Positions 9,193 through 18,697 are shown, counted from the stretch's first letter. The stretch is DNA of 64,000 nt from Mycolicibacterium aromaticivorans JS19b1 = JCM 16368 (GCF_000559085.1 NZ_JALN02000001.1:1426001-1490000), one strand, 5' to 3'. Numbers and translations are program-made. Notes: generated by a model from the letters alone, not told the origin.

Positions 9193-10700
9193 CCGGCCGT
9201 CCCGAACCAGCGCCCCAACGCCGCCTGCAGTTCTTTCGCGTCGATGGCTTCGAAATCGTCTGCGGCCCAAGCCACACAGCCGTCAGGCCGGATGAGAAGG
9301 GCGGCGGGGCCGCCGGTGAGTTGCGCCTCGACGATGTCGACGCGGTGGGCCCAGCCCTCCGCGGCCGCCGCGGCGGCGCCACCGCACAGCTCGAGCAGCA
9401 CTGGCCTGGCGTTGTGCAGCAGGCCCGCCACCGGTCGCCCGTCGTCAAGGGTGAGGTCCGGCACGAGGTAGCCGGACAGCGGGTGGTCGTCGCCGACGTC
9501 GTAGCGCACGTCCGAGCCGGCGAGCAGCCGCCCCAGGTGCTGGCTGACCTCAGGGATCGCGATCAACTCGGTGAAAAGCGTTCGTAGCTCGGCCACTTCG
9601 GGGCCCGACGCCATCAGTGCGCTCTGAGCCATCGAATGCATCATGACCCGCCGGCCCACCGGATGACGTTCGGTTTCATAGCTGTCGAGCAGACCGGGCG
9701 GCGCCCAGCCGTTGACATCGGCGGCCAATTTCCAGCCGAGGTTCACCGCGTCCTGCAGACCGAGGTTCAGCCCGGGACCACCCATCGCCGAGTGCACATG
9801 GGCGGCGTCGCCGAGTAGCAGAACGCGTCCGGCCCGGTAATGCTCGGCCTGCCTGGTGTTCTGGCCGTCGATCCGGCGCTTCGCATGCGGGCCAGGACCG
9901 CGCGGCTCCTCCAGCGGCACATCGACGCCCAGGATCCGCTGAAGGCTGGCGCGCAATTCGACGAGTGTCAGAGGACCGTCCTCGTCGGCGCGGCCTTCCT
10001 CCCGGGTTCCGACCAGCAGCACACCCGGCTGCAGGCTGCCGGCCAGCACCATACCTCTGTCGAACCTGTTGTGCCCGAACGGGATATGCCCCACCCCGGG
10101 GATGTTCAAGCCACCGTCTGGTGCTCGAAGCTCGTCGGGCACCTCTACCTGCGCCAGCCGCGCGACGGTCTCTGACGTGGTGCCGGGGAAGTCGATGCCG
10201 ACGCGCTTGCGCACCAGACTGCGGCCACCGTCGGCCCCCACGAGGTAACCCGCGCTCAGCTCATAGACACCGTCGGGGGTGGCGACACTCAGCGCGACAC
10301 CGTCCTCGTCCGGCTGGAGCCCGGTCAATTCGTGTCCCCACCGCAAATCCACGCCGAGGTCGCGGGCGCGCTTCTCCAGCAGCCGCACGAGCCGGGGCTG
10401 CGGCATCATCATCGCGTACATCGGGCTGCTGGACGGGTCGGGATAGGCCAGCTGCATCCCGGAGAACATCCACCCCGGCAACGCCTGCGGCCTGTCCTGG
10501 CCGGTGAACGCCGAATAGAGCCCGCGCATGTCGAGCATCCGGACCACCTGTCCGACAAGACCGTTGGCCTTGGGCTCGTCACTGGCAGCCGGCAGCGCGT
10601 CGAGGACGACCGGGGTGATCCCGGCCAGGGCCAGCTCACAGGCCAGCATCAGGCCGTTGGGCCCGGCGCCGGAGATGACGACTTCGTGGTTCTCGGTCAT
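9189..10700 (-). CDS. FAD-dependent aromatic monooxygenase (PheA/TfdB/MhpA-like)
   Basis: A 503-residue flavoprotein hydroxylase. Motifs: the FAD-binding GxGxxG variant VISGAGPNGLMLACELALAG at the N-terminus, the DG motif YLVGADGGRSLVRKRVGIDFPGT, and the second FAD motif VLLLGDAAHVHSAMGGPGLNLGLQDAVNLGWKL. The C-terminal thioredoxin-like tail (ALLIRPDGCVAWAAD) is typical of phenol/pentachlorophenol hydroxylase relatives. It probably hydroxylates an aromatic or polyketide-like substrate with NAD(P)H and O2; the substrate is not deducible. The ATG at 10700 overlaps the stop of the TetR gene (ATGA), so the regulator and enzyme form one operon; the reading frame upstream of this start is only overlap with TetR. 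Confidence 0.88.
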   Translation of the reverse strand: MTENHEVVISGAGPNGLMLACELALAGITPVVLDALPAASDEPKANGLVGQVVRMLDMRGLYSAFTGQDRPQALPGWMFSGMQLAYPDPSSSPMYAMMMPQPRLVRLLEKRARDLGVDLRWGHELTGLQPDEDGVALSVATPDGVYELSAGYLVGADGGRSLVRKRVGIDFPGTTSETVARLAQVEVPDELRAPDGGLNIPGVGHIPFGHNRFDRGMVLAGSLQPGVLLVGTREEGRADEDGPLTLVELRASLQRILGVDVPLEEPRGPGPHAKRRIDGQNTRQAEHYRAGRVLLLGDAAHVHSAMGGPGLNLGLQDAVNLGWKLAADVNGWAPPGLLDSYETERHPVGRRVMMHSMAQSALMASGPEVAELRTLFTELIAIPEVSQHLGRLLAGSDVRYDVGDDHPLSGYLVPDLTLDDGRPVAGLLHNARPVLLELCGGAAAAAAEGWAHRVDIVEAQLTGGPAALLIRPDGCVAWAADDFEAIDAKELQAALGRWFGTAG

Positions 10701-11308
10701 GACGATGTCCTCTTCGGTTCGGGAAGGCCCGCGACCACATCGGCGAAGCCGCGGCGCATCAGGCCGACGATCGGAACGGGTGGGTCGGCGGCGATGTAGG
10801 TGTCCATTGCGGCTTCGGCGACGGCGCGGACGCTGGCGGCCACGAGGCGGGGGTACATGTCGCGCACCGGGTCGGTCCCGGTCCGCTCGGCGATCGCCTG
10901 GACCCATTCGGCCATCAGGTTGTCGGCCAACGCATTACGCACCTCGTTGGCCATGGTCAGCTCGACGAGCTGATCCAGTTGCGCGCGCGACGGCGCGAAG
11001 TCCTCGCCCATCTCGGCGAGCATGGGTTCGAGCACCGACTCGGTGATCGCCGTCCACAGCGGCTCGCCCGCAGGCCACGACCGAAAAGCAGTCAGGCTGC
11101 GGCGCATTCGCTCGATCTGACGATAGGCGATCGCCTCGTATTTGCCTGCGAAGTAGTTGTTGAACGTACGCAGGGACACCCCGGCGCGCTCCGCGATGGC
11201 CTCCCGGGTGACGTTGTCCAGCCCGCGCTCGAACACCAGATGCAGCGCGGCGTCGCTGAGCGCCCTGCGAGTGTCGGCCTTTTTGCGTTCGCGCAGTCCC
11301 TCGGTCAT
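10697..11308 (-). CDS. TetR-family regulator of the monooxygenase operon
   Basis: A 203-residue regulator with an N-terminal TetR helix-turn-helix: KADTRRALSDAALHLVFERGLDNVTREAIAERAGVSLRTFNNYFAGKYEAIAYRQ. The start is the ATG at 11308 (MTEGLRERKKADTRR); further upstream starts would run into the operator. It is first in an operon with the flavin monooxygenase (four-base overlap), so it is probably an autorepressor that also controls that enzyme, binding the palindromes just upstream. The ligand is probably the monooxygenase substrate, which is inference. Confidence 0.9.
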   Translation of the reverse strand: MTEGLRERKKADTRRALSDAALHLVFERGLDNVTREAIAERAGVSLRTFNNYFAGKYEAIAYRQIERMRRSLTAFRSWPAGEPLWTAITESVLEPMLAEMGEDFAPSRAQLDQLVELTMANEVRNALADNLMAEWVQAIAERTGTDPVRDMYPRLVAASVRAVAEAAMDTYIAADPPVPIVGLMRRGFADVVAGLPEPKRTSS

Positions 11309-11325
11309 GTCGCCACCGTACGCGC

Positions 11326-11365
11326 AAAGTTGCATACCGTGCAATATTGCCTGTCAGGCAACTTT
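11326..11365. promoter_or_regulatory. Double palindromic TetR operator
   Basis: Two TTGC-N7-GCAA type palindromes lie side by side just upstream of the TetR start: TTGCATACCGTGCAA (core 11330-11344) and TTGCCTGTCAGGCAA (11347-11361, a perfect 15-mer). The centres are 17 bp apart. Between them GCAATATTGC (11341-11350) is also a perfect palindrome, and the outer AAAGTTGC/GCAACTTT arms enclose the whole block. This fits two TetR dimers binding in tandem. Confidence 0.75.
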
Positions 11366-11390
11366 GGCTAGGGCGCACGAACCGCCGACG

Positions 11391-13727
11391 TTAGGCGACC
11401 GCCACCGGCTGCTCCTGATCAGCGTTCGCAGCGGTCGGCAGTTCCAATTTCACGTCGGTGATGTTGATGACGCCGTACTGGGTGAGGTTGAGCCATGCGG
11501 TTGCCGATCCGACGATTTGCAGTTCGAGATTGGAATCCGGGTTCATCGTGTAGGCCAGGTAGGACAGCGGCACCTCGACCGTGTGTTGCTGCCCGTCAAG
11601 AGTCACAGGCACGGGAGTGACTTGGTTTCCGACCACCAGGCCAGTGTCTTTGTCGACGATCTGGGCATAGACCGCATTGCCGCCCGTACCCGTGGCCAGG
11701 CCGGAGTACGTCATGGTGAGCGTCGGGGCGCCGACCACCTCAGTGGTCTGCACGGGGTTCTTGATCGCGACGTTGACAGCAATCTTGGCCGGAGCGCCGT
11801 CGGTGTAGTTGAACGGCGAGGGAGCCACGCTCGGGCCTGAACCGCCGATCAGTGGGATCATCGGCAGCAGACCACCGCTGCCCGTCGTCGTCAATGGCGT
11901 GCCGTAGAAGGCGGGGTTCGAGGGGAGTTGCGACGAGGAGAAGTAGTTGCCGTTCTGGTCGACCCATTCGAAGGCCGGTCCGGTGTCGATATCGTCGCCC
12001 TTGAGGTACTTGTTCATCCACGCCAGGGTTTCATCTCCCACCCAGTTGACATCGTCACCCGGATTGGTCAGACACGTGCCATGGCCACCGCAGAACCACA
12101 ACATCTTCACCGCGACGCCGTTGGCGGCCAACATCTGCGCGTTGAGCACGGCCTGTTGCAGCGGGAAGATCGTGTCGACGGTGCCCTTGATCAGCAGGGT
12201 CGGCACGGTGACCCGTCCGGTCAACACAGCGGGGCCGTTGCTGGTCAGGAAGTTCAGCACAGGATCAAGCAGGATGTTGAATATCGGGGCGGTGACCGTA
12301 CCGATATAGAGCAACGGATTGGCGCGGGTACCGGTGAGAGCGAAGTTCAGCGCGAGCAGGAGTCCATAGGTGGTTCGGACCGCTCCGGCGAACGGTGCCA
12401 GCACCTGAGGAATGTTGTTCCACGCGATTTCGGGGGCCAGCGCATCGATACGGCTATCGATCGCAGCGGCATTGAATTGAATGCCACCGCCGTATGATCC
12501 GCCGACCATACCCACCCGCGGGTCACCAGGGCCATCGAGCTGCGTTGTCGGCAGCGTGGCGATGTAGTCGAGAATCGCCGATACGTCACGGCCCTCGAAC
12601 TGTGGGTTGTCGAGCTGCAGTACACCCGTCGAGGCGAATTCACCGCGGGGGTCCCACGTCACAACGTTGTAACCGGCATCGCGGAGATCCTGCATGGTCG
12701 CCGAGTCGGCCGCGATCAGCTGACTCGGATCGGTGTTGCCCGGTTCTGCTGCTCCCGGGCTGTTGAGGATGGTCGGGGCGGACTGACCGGCGGTCAGCCC
12801 GCTGGCCGGAAAATAGTTGGTACTGATCCGGGTGCCATCGAACGACGTCACAGTCACGGTGTAGGCAATCGGCTGCCCGGTCGGGTTAAGTGAACTGGGC
12901 GTAATCGTGACGGGAACCAGCGTAGAGGTGCCAATCAGGGGCGCCAACAACGTGTTCAGGACGGGCACCTGATGCAACTCGTTCAGGACCGGCTGCACCA
13001 CCAAGGGCCCGAGCAGGGGTATAGCCAACAACGCTCGGTCGAATCCGGTCACCTCCGATGCAAGTACGGTGAACTGCTCGGACCCGGAGGTGAGTGCGGC
13101 GAAATTGGGCAGGAACGTGAAGTTCCCGGTTGCACCGTTCAGGGTCACTTTTGCGCCGTCCGCCGGCGTGCGCACAACGACGTAGGTCACCGGGTTGCCG
13201 TGAATTGTCGTGAGTCCGGTGTTGGTGCCGGTGATGACACCGTCGTCGACCACCACCGTCGGCGCATAGCCGATGCCGGATGTGGCCACCGTGGACTGCT
13301 CCTGCGCGGCGGCGGCGGGACCGAGTTCCCGACGGGCTGCCGCCAGCAGCGTCCACGCCGCCGGAGTGTCAGGGCTGACCGGATTTCGCCCCGGCGATGT
13401 GCCCCACGCCGCTGAGGCCGCGGCGCGCGAAACCCGGATGGGCGACGAGACGGCCGCAACCGTGGCCGCGGGTGCCGGAGTTGAGTCTGTGGTGGTGACG
13501 GGCCGGGTCGACTCGGCTTTGGTTCGCGCGGTGTAGCCGGTGGCCGGACGGTGCGCCGGTTTCGAAGACGATGCGGACCTTGCGGAAGCGCTGGACGAGG
13601 TGTGCGATGGCGTGGAGCCGGAGTCTGGTGCCGCCGAGGCCGTCCCACACCCTATGGCGAGTGCCGCCCCGACACCCAGCGCTACGGCCAGGCCGCCGAC
13701 TCTGCCGACGTATTTCGCTGAATCCAT
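11391..13727 (-). CDS. Large secreted alpha/beta hydrolase (X-Pro dipeptidyl-peptidase/CocE-like)
   Basis: 778 residues, exported. An n-region MDSAKYVGRVGG is followed by a hydrophobic core and an Ala-rich cleavage region (TASAAPDSG). A Ser/Thr/Pro/Ala linker to about residue 115 precedes the motif AAWTLLAAARRELG. Next comes a beta-rich cadherin/VCBS-like segment (GNPVTYVVVRTPADGAKVTLN.. near 165-225), then the hydrolase: WDPRGEF, nucleophile GGSYGGG, acidic residue in GTVDTIFPLQQ and His in CGGHGTC. The last roughly 150 residues resemble the beta-sandwich of the S15/CocE group. It should hydrolyse an ester or amide outside the membrane; the substrate is unknown. The start has AAAGGAG six bases upstream. 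The N-terminal plan is shared with the giant protein at 30.5-36.8 kb. Confidence 0.8.
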   Translation of the reverse strand: MDSAKYVGRVGGLAVALGVGAALAIGCGTASAAPDSGSTPSHTSSSASARSASSSKPAHRPATGYTARTKAESTRPVTTTDSTPAPAATVAAVSSPIRVSRAAASAAWGTSPGRNPVSPDTPAAWTLLAAARRELGPAAAAQEQSTVATSGIGYAPTVVVDDGVITGTNTGLTTIHGNPVTYVVVRTPADGAKVTLNGATGNFTFLPNFAALTSGSEQFTVLASEVTGFDRALLAIPLLGPLVVQPVLNELHQVPVLNTLLAPLIGTSTLVPVTITPSSLNPTGQPIAYTVTVTSFDGTRISTNYFPASGLTAGQSAPTILNSPGAAEPGNTDPSQLIAADSATMQDLRDAGYNVVTWDPRGEFASTGVLQLDNPQFEGRDVSAILDYIATLPTTQLDGPGDPRVGMVGGSYGGGIQFNAAAIDSRIDALAPEIAWNNIPQVLAPFAGAVRTTYGLLLALNFALTGTRANPLLYIGTVTAPIFNILLDPVLNFLTSNGPAVLTGRVTVPTLLIKGTVDTIFPLQQAVLNAQMLAANGVAVKMLWFCGGHGTCLTNPGDDVNWVGDETLAWMNKYLKGDDIDTGPAFEWVDQNGNYFSSSQLPSNPAFYGTPLTTTGSGGLLPMIPLIGGSGPSVAPSPFNYTDGAPAKIAVNVAIKNPVQTTEVVGAPTLTMTYSGLATGTGGNAVYAQIVDKDTGLVVGNQVTPVPVTLDGQQHTVEVPLSYLAYTMNPDSNLELQIVGSATAWLNLTQYGVINITDVKLELPTAANADQEQPVAVA

Positions 13728-13782
13728 GACCGCTCCTTTGCGTTGTCACACCGAACTGTTGTGAGTTTTGTTGGCATTCAGT

Positions 13783-13810
13783 TGTTTATGGGGTTGCTCG
13801 CCGCAGTCAA
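13783..13810 (-). promoter_or_regulatory. Candidate promoter of the secreted hydrolase
   Basis: Reading the minus strand, TTGACT (13810-13805) and TAAACA (13788-13783) are separated by 16 bp, about 55 bases before the hydrolase ATG. Seen by eye only. Confidence 0.35.
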
Positions 13811-13815
13811 GCGAC

Positions 13816-15636
13816 TTACTTCGAAATTTCGCGGGAAGAAGGCTTTCGAGAGTTGGCGTAGAGTCGATCGATCTCGGCGGCGTACTTGTGGGCGATCGGG
13901 GTGCGTTTGAGTTTCGCCGTAGGTGTCAGCTCGTCGCCGCCGGGCTCCCAGAATGCGGGGACCACGTGGAAAGTTTTGACCTGCTCAACTCTGGAAAGTT
14001 TGGCGTTGGCTGCGGCAATCCCCGCTTCGATTTCGGCCGCGACCGCGGGGTGTGCGGACAGAACCTCCGGGACCGGCTCGACGCCGAGCTGCTGGGCGCG
14101 CTTGGCCGCCTCGTCTGCGTCCAGGGCGATCAACGCCACCACGAACGGTCGCGCATCGCCGACGGCGACCGCCGAACCGATCAGCGGACACGCCACTTTG
14201 AGATGGTTCTCGATGTTGGCCGGCGACATGTTCTTGCCGCCGGAGTTGATGATCAGTTCCTTCTTGCGGTCGATGATCGTCACGTAGCCGTCGCGGTCGA
14301 CGGTGCCCACGTCACCGGTGGCCAACCAGCCGTCGGCATCGACGACGGCGGCCGTCTTCTCCGGTTCGTTTCGATAGCCGCGCATCACACTGGGGCCACG
14401 TACGAACAACTCGCCATCCGCCGCGACTCGAATATCCACCCCCGGAACGGGTTTGCCGACGGTGCCGATGCGAATGGCATCGGGTGGGTTGACGGTCGCC
14501 ACCGCAGTGAGTTCCGACATACCCCAGGCCTCGCAAACCGGCAGCCCCAGTCCCAGCACGAATTCCAAGGTCTCGCTTGCGATCGGCGCCGCACCGGAGA
14601 GCGCGATCCGGACCTCGCCCAAGCCGACCCTGCTCCGGATTCTTCTGAGCACCAGATATTCTGCAGCCGAGGCCTGTACGCGGTCGGCAATGTTCAGCGC
14701 GTCACCGCTGGCCCGCTTGCGCCAGAGCCGCGCGCCGGAGGCGATCGCCCACCGCGCCATCCGTCCGGTCACTCCACCCTGGGCGCGCAGGACTTCTTGC
14801 AGCGCGGCCTGGATTTTGTACCAGAACAGCGGGACTGCCACGAAAACCGTTGGCTTGACCTCCATCAGCGTCGGCAGCAGCAGTGTCCGGTCGGCGACCG
14901 TCGTCACGGCCGCACCGCTGACGGCGGGGCCGTAGTGCCCCACGTATCGGTTGACGATATGTGCGTCCGGTAGGTACGACACAACCCGGTCGTGTTCATC
15001 GATGGTGGCGAGGTCGTAGAGGGGTGTGAGGTTGGCCAGCAGGTTCGCATGCGTGATCTCGACCCCCTTGGGTGCACCCGTGGTGCCCGAGGTGTACACG
15101 ATCGTCAGCAGGTCGTCGCGACCGACGGCCTGCCATGTCGCGTCGAAATCGAATCCCGGTTCACCCGAATGCGCCAACTCCGACAGGGCGATCGTGCCTG
15201 GCGGGCCGGCGTCGACGCAGATCACGTGCTGGACCTTGGTTCCGATCCGGGCCGCTTCGAGAACCGGCAGATACTGGTGTTCACAGATCACTACGAGGTT
15301 CTCGGCATTGGTGAACAGATAATTGATCTGCTCGGCCGAACTGGTGTTGTATACCGAGAACGGGACCGCCCCAAGGTGATAGGCCGCCGCGTCGACCACG
15401 TTGAACTCCGGCCGGTTGGTCAGCATCAACGCCACCGTGTCACCGCGCCCAACACCGAGTGCCGACAGCCCTGCGGCGACATCACGGACGCGGTTGCCGT
15501 ATTGCGCCCAGGTGAGGGTGGTAGCACCGTCGGCGCTGCGCAGCGCGACGCGGTCGTGGTGCGTCACCACCGTCTCCTGGAACAACGCGCACAAACTGCG
15601 CGCATTTCGGACAGTGTCAGCGGTTCGCACGGGCAT
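13816..15636 (-). CDS. Long-chain acyl-CoA synthetase (AMP-forming, FadD family)
   Basis: A 606-residue ANL-superfamily ligase that activates a carboxylic acid to its acyl-CoA through an acyl-adenylate. Motifs: P-loop-like LLTIVYTSGTTGAPKGVEITHAN, AWGMSELTAVATVNPP (A5), WLATGDVGTVDRDGYVTIIDRKKELIINSGGKNMSPANIE (A7-A8 hinge) and a C-terminal Lys in TPTAKLKRTPIAHKYA. The overall style matches long-chain/FadD11-FadD15-like ligases. GAGAGAGG lies five bases before the ATG. It is the last gene of the thiolase-to-FadD operon, 36 bases after the acyl-CoA dehydrogenase, and probably supplies the CoA ester that the operon degrades. Confidence 0.92.
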   Translation of the reverse strand: MPVRTADTVRNARSLCALFQETVVTHHDRVALRSADGATTLTWAQYGNRVRDVAAGLSALGVGRGDTVALMLTNRPEFNVVDAAAYHLGAVPFSVYNTSSAEQINYLFTNAENLVVICEHQYLPVLEAARIGTKVQHVICVDAGPPGTIALSELAHSGEPGFDFDATWQAVGRDDLLTIVYTSGTTGAPKGVEITHANLLANLTPLYDLATIDEHDRVVSYLPDAHIVNRYVGHYGPAVSGAAVTTVADRTLLLPTLMEVKPTVFVAVPLFWYKIQAALQEVLRAQGGVTGRMARWAIASGARLWRKRASGDALNIADRVQASAAEYLVLRRIRSRVGLGEVRIALSGAAPIASETLEFVLGLGLPVCEAWGMSELTAVATVNPPDAIRIGTVGKPVPGVDIRVAADGELFVRGPSVMRGYRNEPEKTAAVVDADGWLATGDVGTVDRDGYVTIIDRKKELIINSGGKNMSPANIENHLKVACPLIGSAVAVGDARPFVVALIALDADEAAKRAQQLGVEPVPEVLSAHPAVAAEIEAGIAAANAKLSRVEQVKTFHVVPAFWEPGGDELTPTAKLKRTPIAHKYAAEIDRLYANSRKPSSREISK

Positions 15637-15672
15637 ACTGACCTCTCTCGCCTTCGCTACGTCGGCTCGGGG

Positions 15673-16920
15673 TCATCCGGCGAGCAACCCTTTGGCGATA
15701 TGGGTCACTTGGATCTCGTTGCTACCCGCGTAGATCATCAGTGACTTGGCATCGCGGGCAAGCTGTTCGACGCGGTACTCGGTCATGTACCCGTTGCCAC
15801 CGAACAGCTGTACCGCCTCCATAGCCACCTCAGTTGCGGCCTCCGATGAGTAAAGCTTCATCGCCGAGGCCTCCGCGAGCGACGGCAATTTGCCGGCCCG
15901 GGCGGCCTCAATCGCAGAGAACACCATGTTCTGAACGTTGACGCGGGCGACCTCCATCTTCGCCAACTTCAGTTGGATCAATTGGAAGGCGCCGATGTCC
16001 TGCCCCCACAATCGGCGACTCTTGGCGTATTCGATGCATAGCCGGTGACATTCATTGATGATTCCCAGCGACATCACGGCGATGGCTACGCGCTCGGCGG
16101 CGAAATTCTGCCTGGCGCTGTCGCGTCCATCACCAGAACCATGAGCTTCCCGCTCGCCGAGCAGCCGGTCCGGGGACAACCGGACGTTGTCGAAGAACAG
16201 CTCCCCTGTCGGTGAGGAGTGCATGCCCATCTTGTGAAAGGGCTTGCCCTGGACCAATCCGGACATACCGGCATCGAGCACGAAGGTCAGCACCGGACGG
16301 TTGCGCCGGTCGGTGCCGGTGCCGTCGTCAAGCTTTGCGTACACCACGATGGTATCGGCGTAGGGCCCATTGGTGATGAACGTCTTCTGGCCGTTGAGCA
16401 GGTAGTCGTCACCGTCGCGTTTGACATACGTCTGCATACCGCCGAAAGCATCAGAACCCGCGTCCGGTTCGGTGATGGCCCAGGCTGCGACTTTCTCCAT
16501 CGTCACCAATGGCGGCAACCAGCGTTCTTTCTGGGCCAACGTTCCGCGGGCAGCAATCGTGGCCGCCCCTAAACCGAGGCTCACCCCCGCCGCCGCGACC
16601 AACCCGAGGCATACGCCGCTCAGCTCGGCGACCAAGACGGCCACCATCGACATCTGTTCTGCCACGTTTGCGCCACCGGGCTCACGCCGATCCGAGGCCT
16701 GCGGCTCGCCTTCGCCGCGGGCCCGTTCCCGAGCAAGCATCTTCTGCACCTGTTCTGCAGCCAGCGCGTCCAACCCGAACTGGGCGAACAGCTTTCGGAT
16801 GATCGGGTACGGGGCAAGCTCGCCGCTCTCCAAGGCGTCGGTGTGCGGTCGGATCTCCTTGTCGATGAAACTCCGCACCGCGTCTCGGACCATGAGGTCA
16901 GCTTCTGACCACTCCATCAT
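15673..16920 (-). CDS. Acyl-CoA dehydrogenase (FadE family)
   Basis: A 415-residue flavoprotein with the acyl-CoA dehydrogenase fold: AWAITEPDAGSDAFGGMQTYVKRDGDDYLLNGQKTFITNGPYAD in the middle domain, and the C-terminal QLFGGNGYMTEYRVEQLARDAKSLMIYAGSNEIQ, where the residue before the last Ile-Tyr-x-Gly region provides FAD/substrate contacts. It introduces the alpha-beta double bond. An unusual Arg/Glu-rich insertion (MLARERARGEGEPQASDRREPGG) sits near residues 62-85. It lies between the SDR and FadD genes in the same orientation. Confidence 0.92.
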   Translation of the reverse strand: MMEWSEADLMVRDAVRSFIDKEIRPHTDALESGELAPYPIIRKLFAQFGLDALAAEQVQKMLARERARGEGEPQASDRREPGGANVAEQMSMVAVLVAELSGVCLGLVAAAGVSLGLGAATIAARGTLAQKERWLPPLVTMEKVAAWAITEPDAGSDAFGGMQTYVKRDGDDYLLNGQKTFITNGPYADTIVVYAKLDDGTGTDRRNRPVLTFVLDAGMSGLVQGKPFHKMGMHSSPTGELFFDNVRLSPDRLLGEREAHGSGDGRDSARQNFAAERVAIAVMSLGIINECHRLCIEYAKSRRLWGQDIGAFQLIQLKLAKMEVARVNVQNMVFSAIEAARAGKLPSLAEASAMKLYSSEAATEVAMEAVQLFGGNGYMTEYRVEQLARDAKSLMIYAGSNEIQVTHIAKGLLAG

Positions 16921-16935
16921 CGGGAAATCCCCTAT

Positions 16936-17814
16936 CTAGCGATGCATCTCGGGCAGCCGGGTGGCGATGTCGTCGATCTCCCAGGCGCCATCGGTCTCGA
17001 TGGTGGCGACGTCGTGCCAGCCGCGAAGCCGTGATATCGCCCCGCCCTGGACCGCGTACACCGCTCCCGTGATGGGGCATTTCTCCGTCGCCAGGTAGGC
17101 GACCAGTGGTGCGATGTTGGCGGGACTGAACAGGTCGTGCTCGCCCTCTTCCGGCTCGCCCATGAGTGTCCCCATGCCCGGCGTGGCCAGCGTCAGCCTG
17201 GTGCGGGCGATCGGTGCGATGGCGTTCACCCGCACGCCGTAACGTTCCAGCTCTTCGGCCGCGATCTGGGTCAGAGCAGCAATCGCGGCTTTGGCCGCAC
17301 CGTAGTTGGCCTGGCCGGCATTGGCCAGTGTCACACCGGAACCCGACGCGGTGTTGACCACCGCCGCAAGGGGCTGGTTGCCCGCTTTGGATTGATCCTT
17401 CCAGTACGCGGCCGCGTGGCGCAGCATGGCGAAGTGGCCCTTCAGGTGCACTGCGATCACCGAGTCCCACTGCGACTCATCCATCCCCGCGATGAAGGCA
17501 TCGCGCAGGATTCCGGCGTTGTTGATAAGCACATCCAGTCGCCCGAACTCGTCGATCGCCTGCTGTACCAGCGCTCGCGCGCCATCCCAGTCCGCGACGT
17601 TGTCGGTGTTGGCGACGGCGCGACCACCTGCGGCGGTGATCTCGGCGACGACGTCGTGCGCTGGCCCTTCGTCAGCGCCCTCGCCGGAGTTGGTGCCGCC
17701 GAGATCGTTGACCACGACCGAGGCTCCCTCTCGCGCGAAGAGCAATGCATGCTCACGGCCGATGCCGCGGCCCGCACCGGTGATGATGGCGACGCGCCCG
17801 TCCAAGACTCCCAT
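16936..17814 (-). CDS. Short-chain dehydrogenase, MFE-2-like 3-hydroxyacyl-CoA dehydrogenase
   Basis: A 292-residue classical SDR: TGxxxGxG cofactor motif VAIITGAGRGIGREHALLF, the NNAGILRD stretch and the YGAAKAA catalytic Tyr/Lys after VVNTASGSG. The VVNDLGGTNSGEGADEGPAHDVVAEI segment is characteristic of the (3R)-hydroxyacyl-CoA dehydrogenase half of multifunctional enzyme 2. Together with the neighbouring MaoC hydratase it could carry out the second and third beta-oxidation steps. Frame is open to 17841, but GAAGGAG lies about six bases before the ATG at 17814 (MGVLDGRVAIITG), so that start is used. Confidence 0.88.
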   Translation of the reverse strand: MGVLDGRVAIITGAGRGIGREHALLFAREGASVVVNDLGGTNSGEGADEGPAHDVVAEITAAGGRAVANTDNVADWDGARALVQQAIDEFGRLDVLINNAGILRDAFIAGMDESQWDSVIAVHLKGHFAMLRHAAAYWKDQSKAGNQPLAAVVNTASGSGVTLANAGQANYGAAKAAIAALTQIAAEELERYGVRVNAIAPIARTRLTLATPGMGTLMGEPEEGEHDLFSPANIAPLVAYLATEKCPITGAVYAVQGGAISRLRGWHDVATIETDGAWEIDDIATRLPEMHR

Positions 17815-17827
17815 GACGTTCTCCTTC

Positions 17828-18697
17828 TCAGCTCTCGTCAATGACTTCGGCCAGACCGTCAGTGATCACGAGATCCTCACCGCGTGCGGTCTGGAATGCG
17901 TAGGTGGCGACGCCCGCCGACGATCCGGACTTCCAGATCTGGGTCTCCAGGTCGTCACGGGGTAGTACCGGCTTGGCGAATCGGACCGCTAACCGCTTGA
18001 GCCGCTTGACATCAGAGCCCGCCACCTCGGCGAGCAGACCCCACGATGTCATTGCCATCGTGCATAGACCGTGCGCGATGATCCCGGGCAGCCCGGCACT
18101 GCGGGCTATTTCGTCGTCGAGGTGGATCGGCATCGGATCGCCCGAGGCGACCGAGTACCGAAAGGTCTGATCCGCGTCTACGTGTGCGACAGCCTTGGCC
18201 AGCATCGGTTCTGCGAGCAGCCGTTCGTCGAACTTGTGATTCGGGCTCAGTTCTCCCAGCTTCTTACCGGCATCGTAGTTGCGCACGAACACCGTCACGT
18301 ACTGCTCGTTGACCAGTTCACCGGCCTCGGTGCGGCACTCGAGGTAGACGGCGGCCCGGGTGCCGTTGGACAATCCTTCATATCCGATCATCTTGCCGCG
18401 CGAGACGAGCTTGTCCCCGGGCACAATCGGGCGATGGAAGTGGAAGTCCTGCTCGCCGTGGACTACTCGCGGAACCAGTTCTACCGGCATGACATCGACG
18501 GTGGGCGACATCATCGAGTCGAAGACCGGCACGATCGCGAACACCGGCGGCGCAATATCACCGTTCAGGTGCGCCTCGATGGGGTCATTGGTGGCTCGAG
18601 CGTATTCCGAGATCTTCTCGGCAGTGACCTCGAAGAGTTCGGGGTCGGTCCAGAGGCCGACATTCGCATCGTCGAATTCTGAGTCGGGACCTGGCAT
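17828..18697 (-). CDS. MaoC-like (R)-specific enoyl-CoA hydratase, double hot-dog
   Basis: A 289-residue protein with two hot-dog halves, the size of hydratase-2 type proteins. The C-terminal half holds the hydratase signature FRYSVASGDPMPIHLDDEIARSAGLPGIIAHGLCTM, where the usual D-x-N-P-x-H is DPMPIH; the Asp and His are kept. It hydrates trans-2-enoyl-CoA to 3-hydroxyacyl-CoA, feeding the adjacent SDR. The ATG at 18697 overlaps the stop of the SRPBCC gene (ATGA), so the two are translationally coupled; it is followed after 13 bases by the SDR. Confidence 0.88.
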   Translation of the reverse strand: MPGPDSEFDDANVGLWTDPELFEVTAEKISEYARATNDPIEAHLNGDIAPPVFAIVPVFDSMMSPTVDVMPVELVPRVVHGEQDFHFHRPIVPGDKLVSRGKMIGYEGLSNGTRAAVYLECRTEAGELVNEQYVTVFVRNYDAGKKLGELSPNHKFDERLLAEPMLAKAVAHVDADQTFRYSVASGDPMPIHLDDEIARSAGLPGIIAHGLCTMAMTSWGLLAEVAGSDVKRLKRLAVRFAKPVLPRDDLETQIWKSGSSAGVATYAFQTARGEDLVITDGLAEVIDES

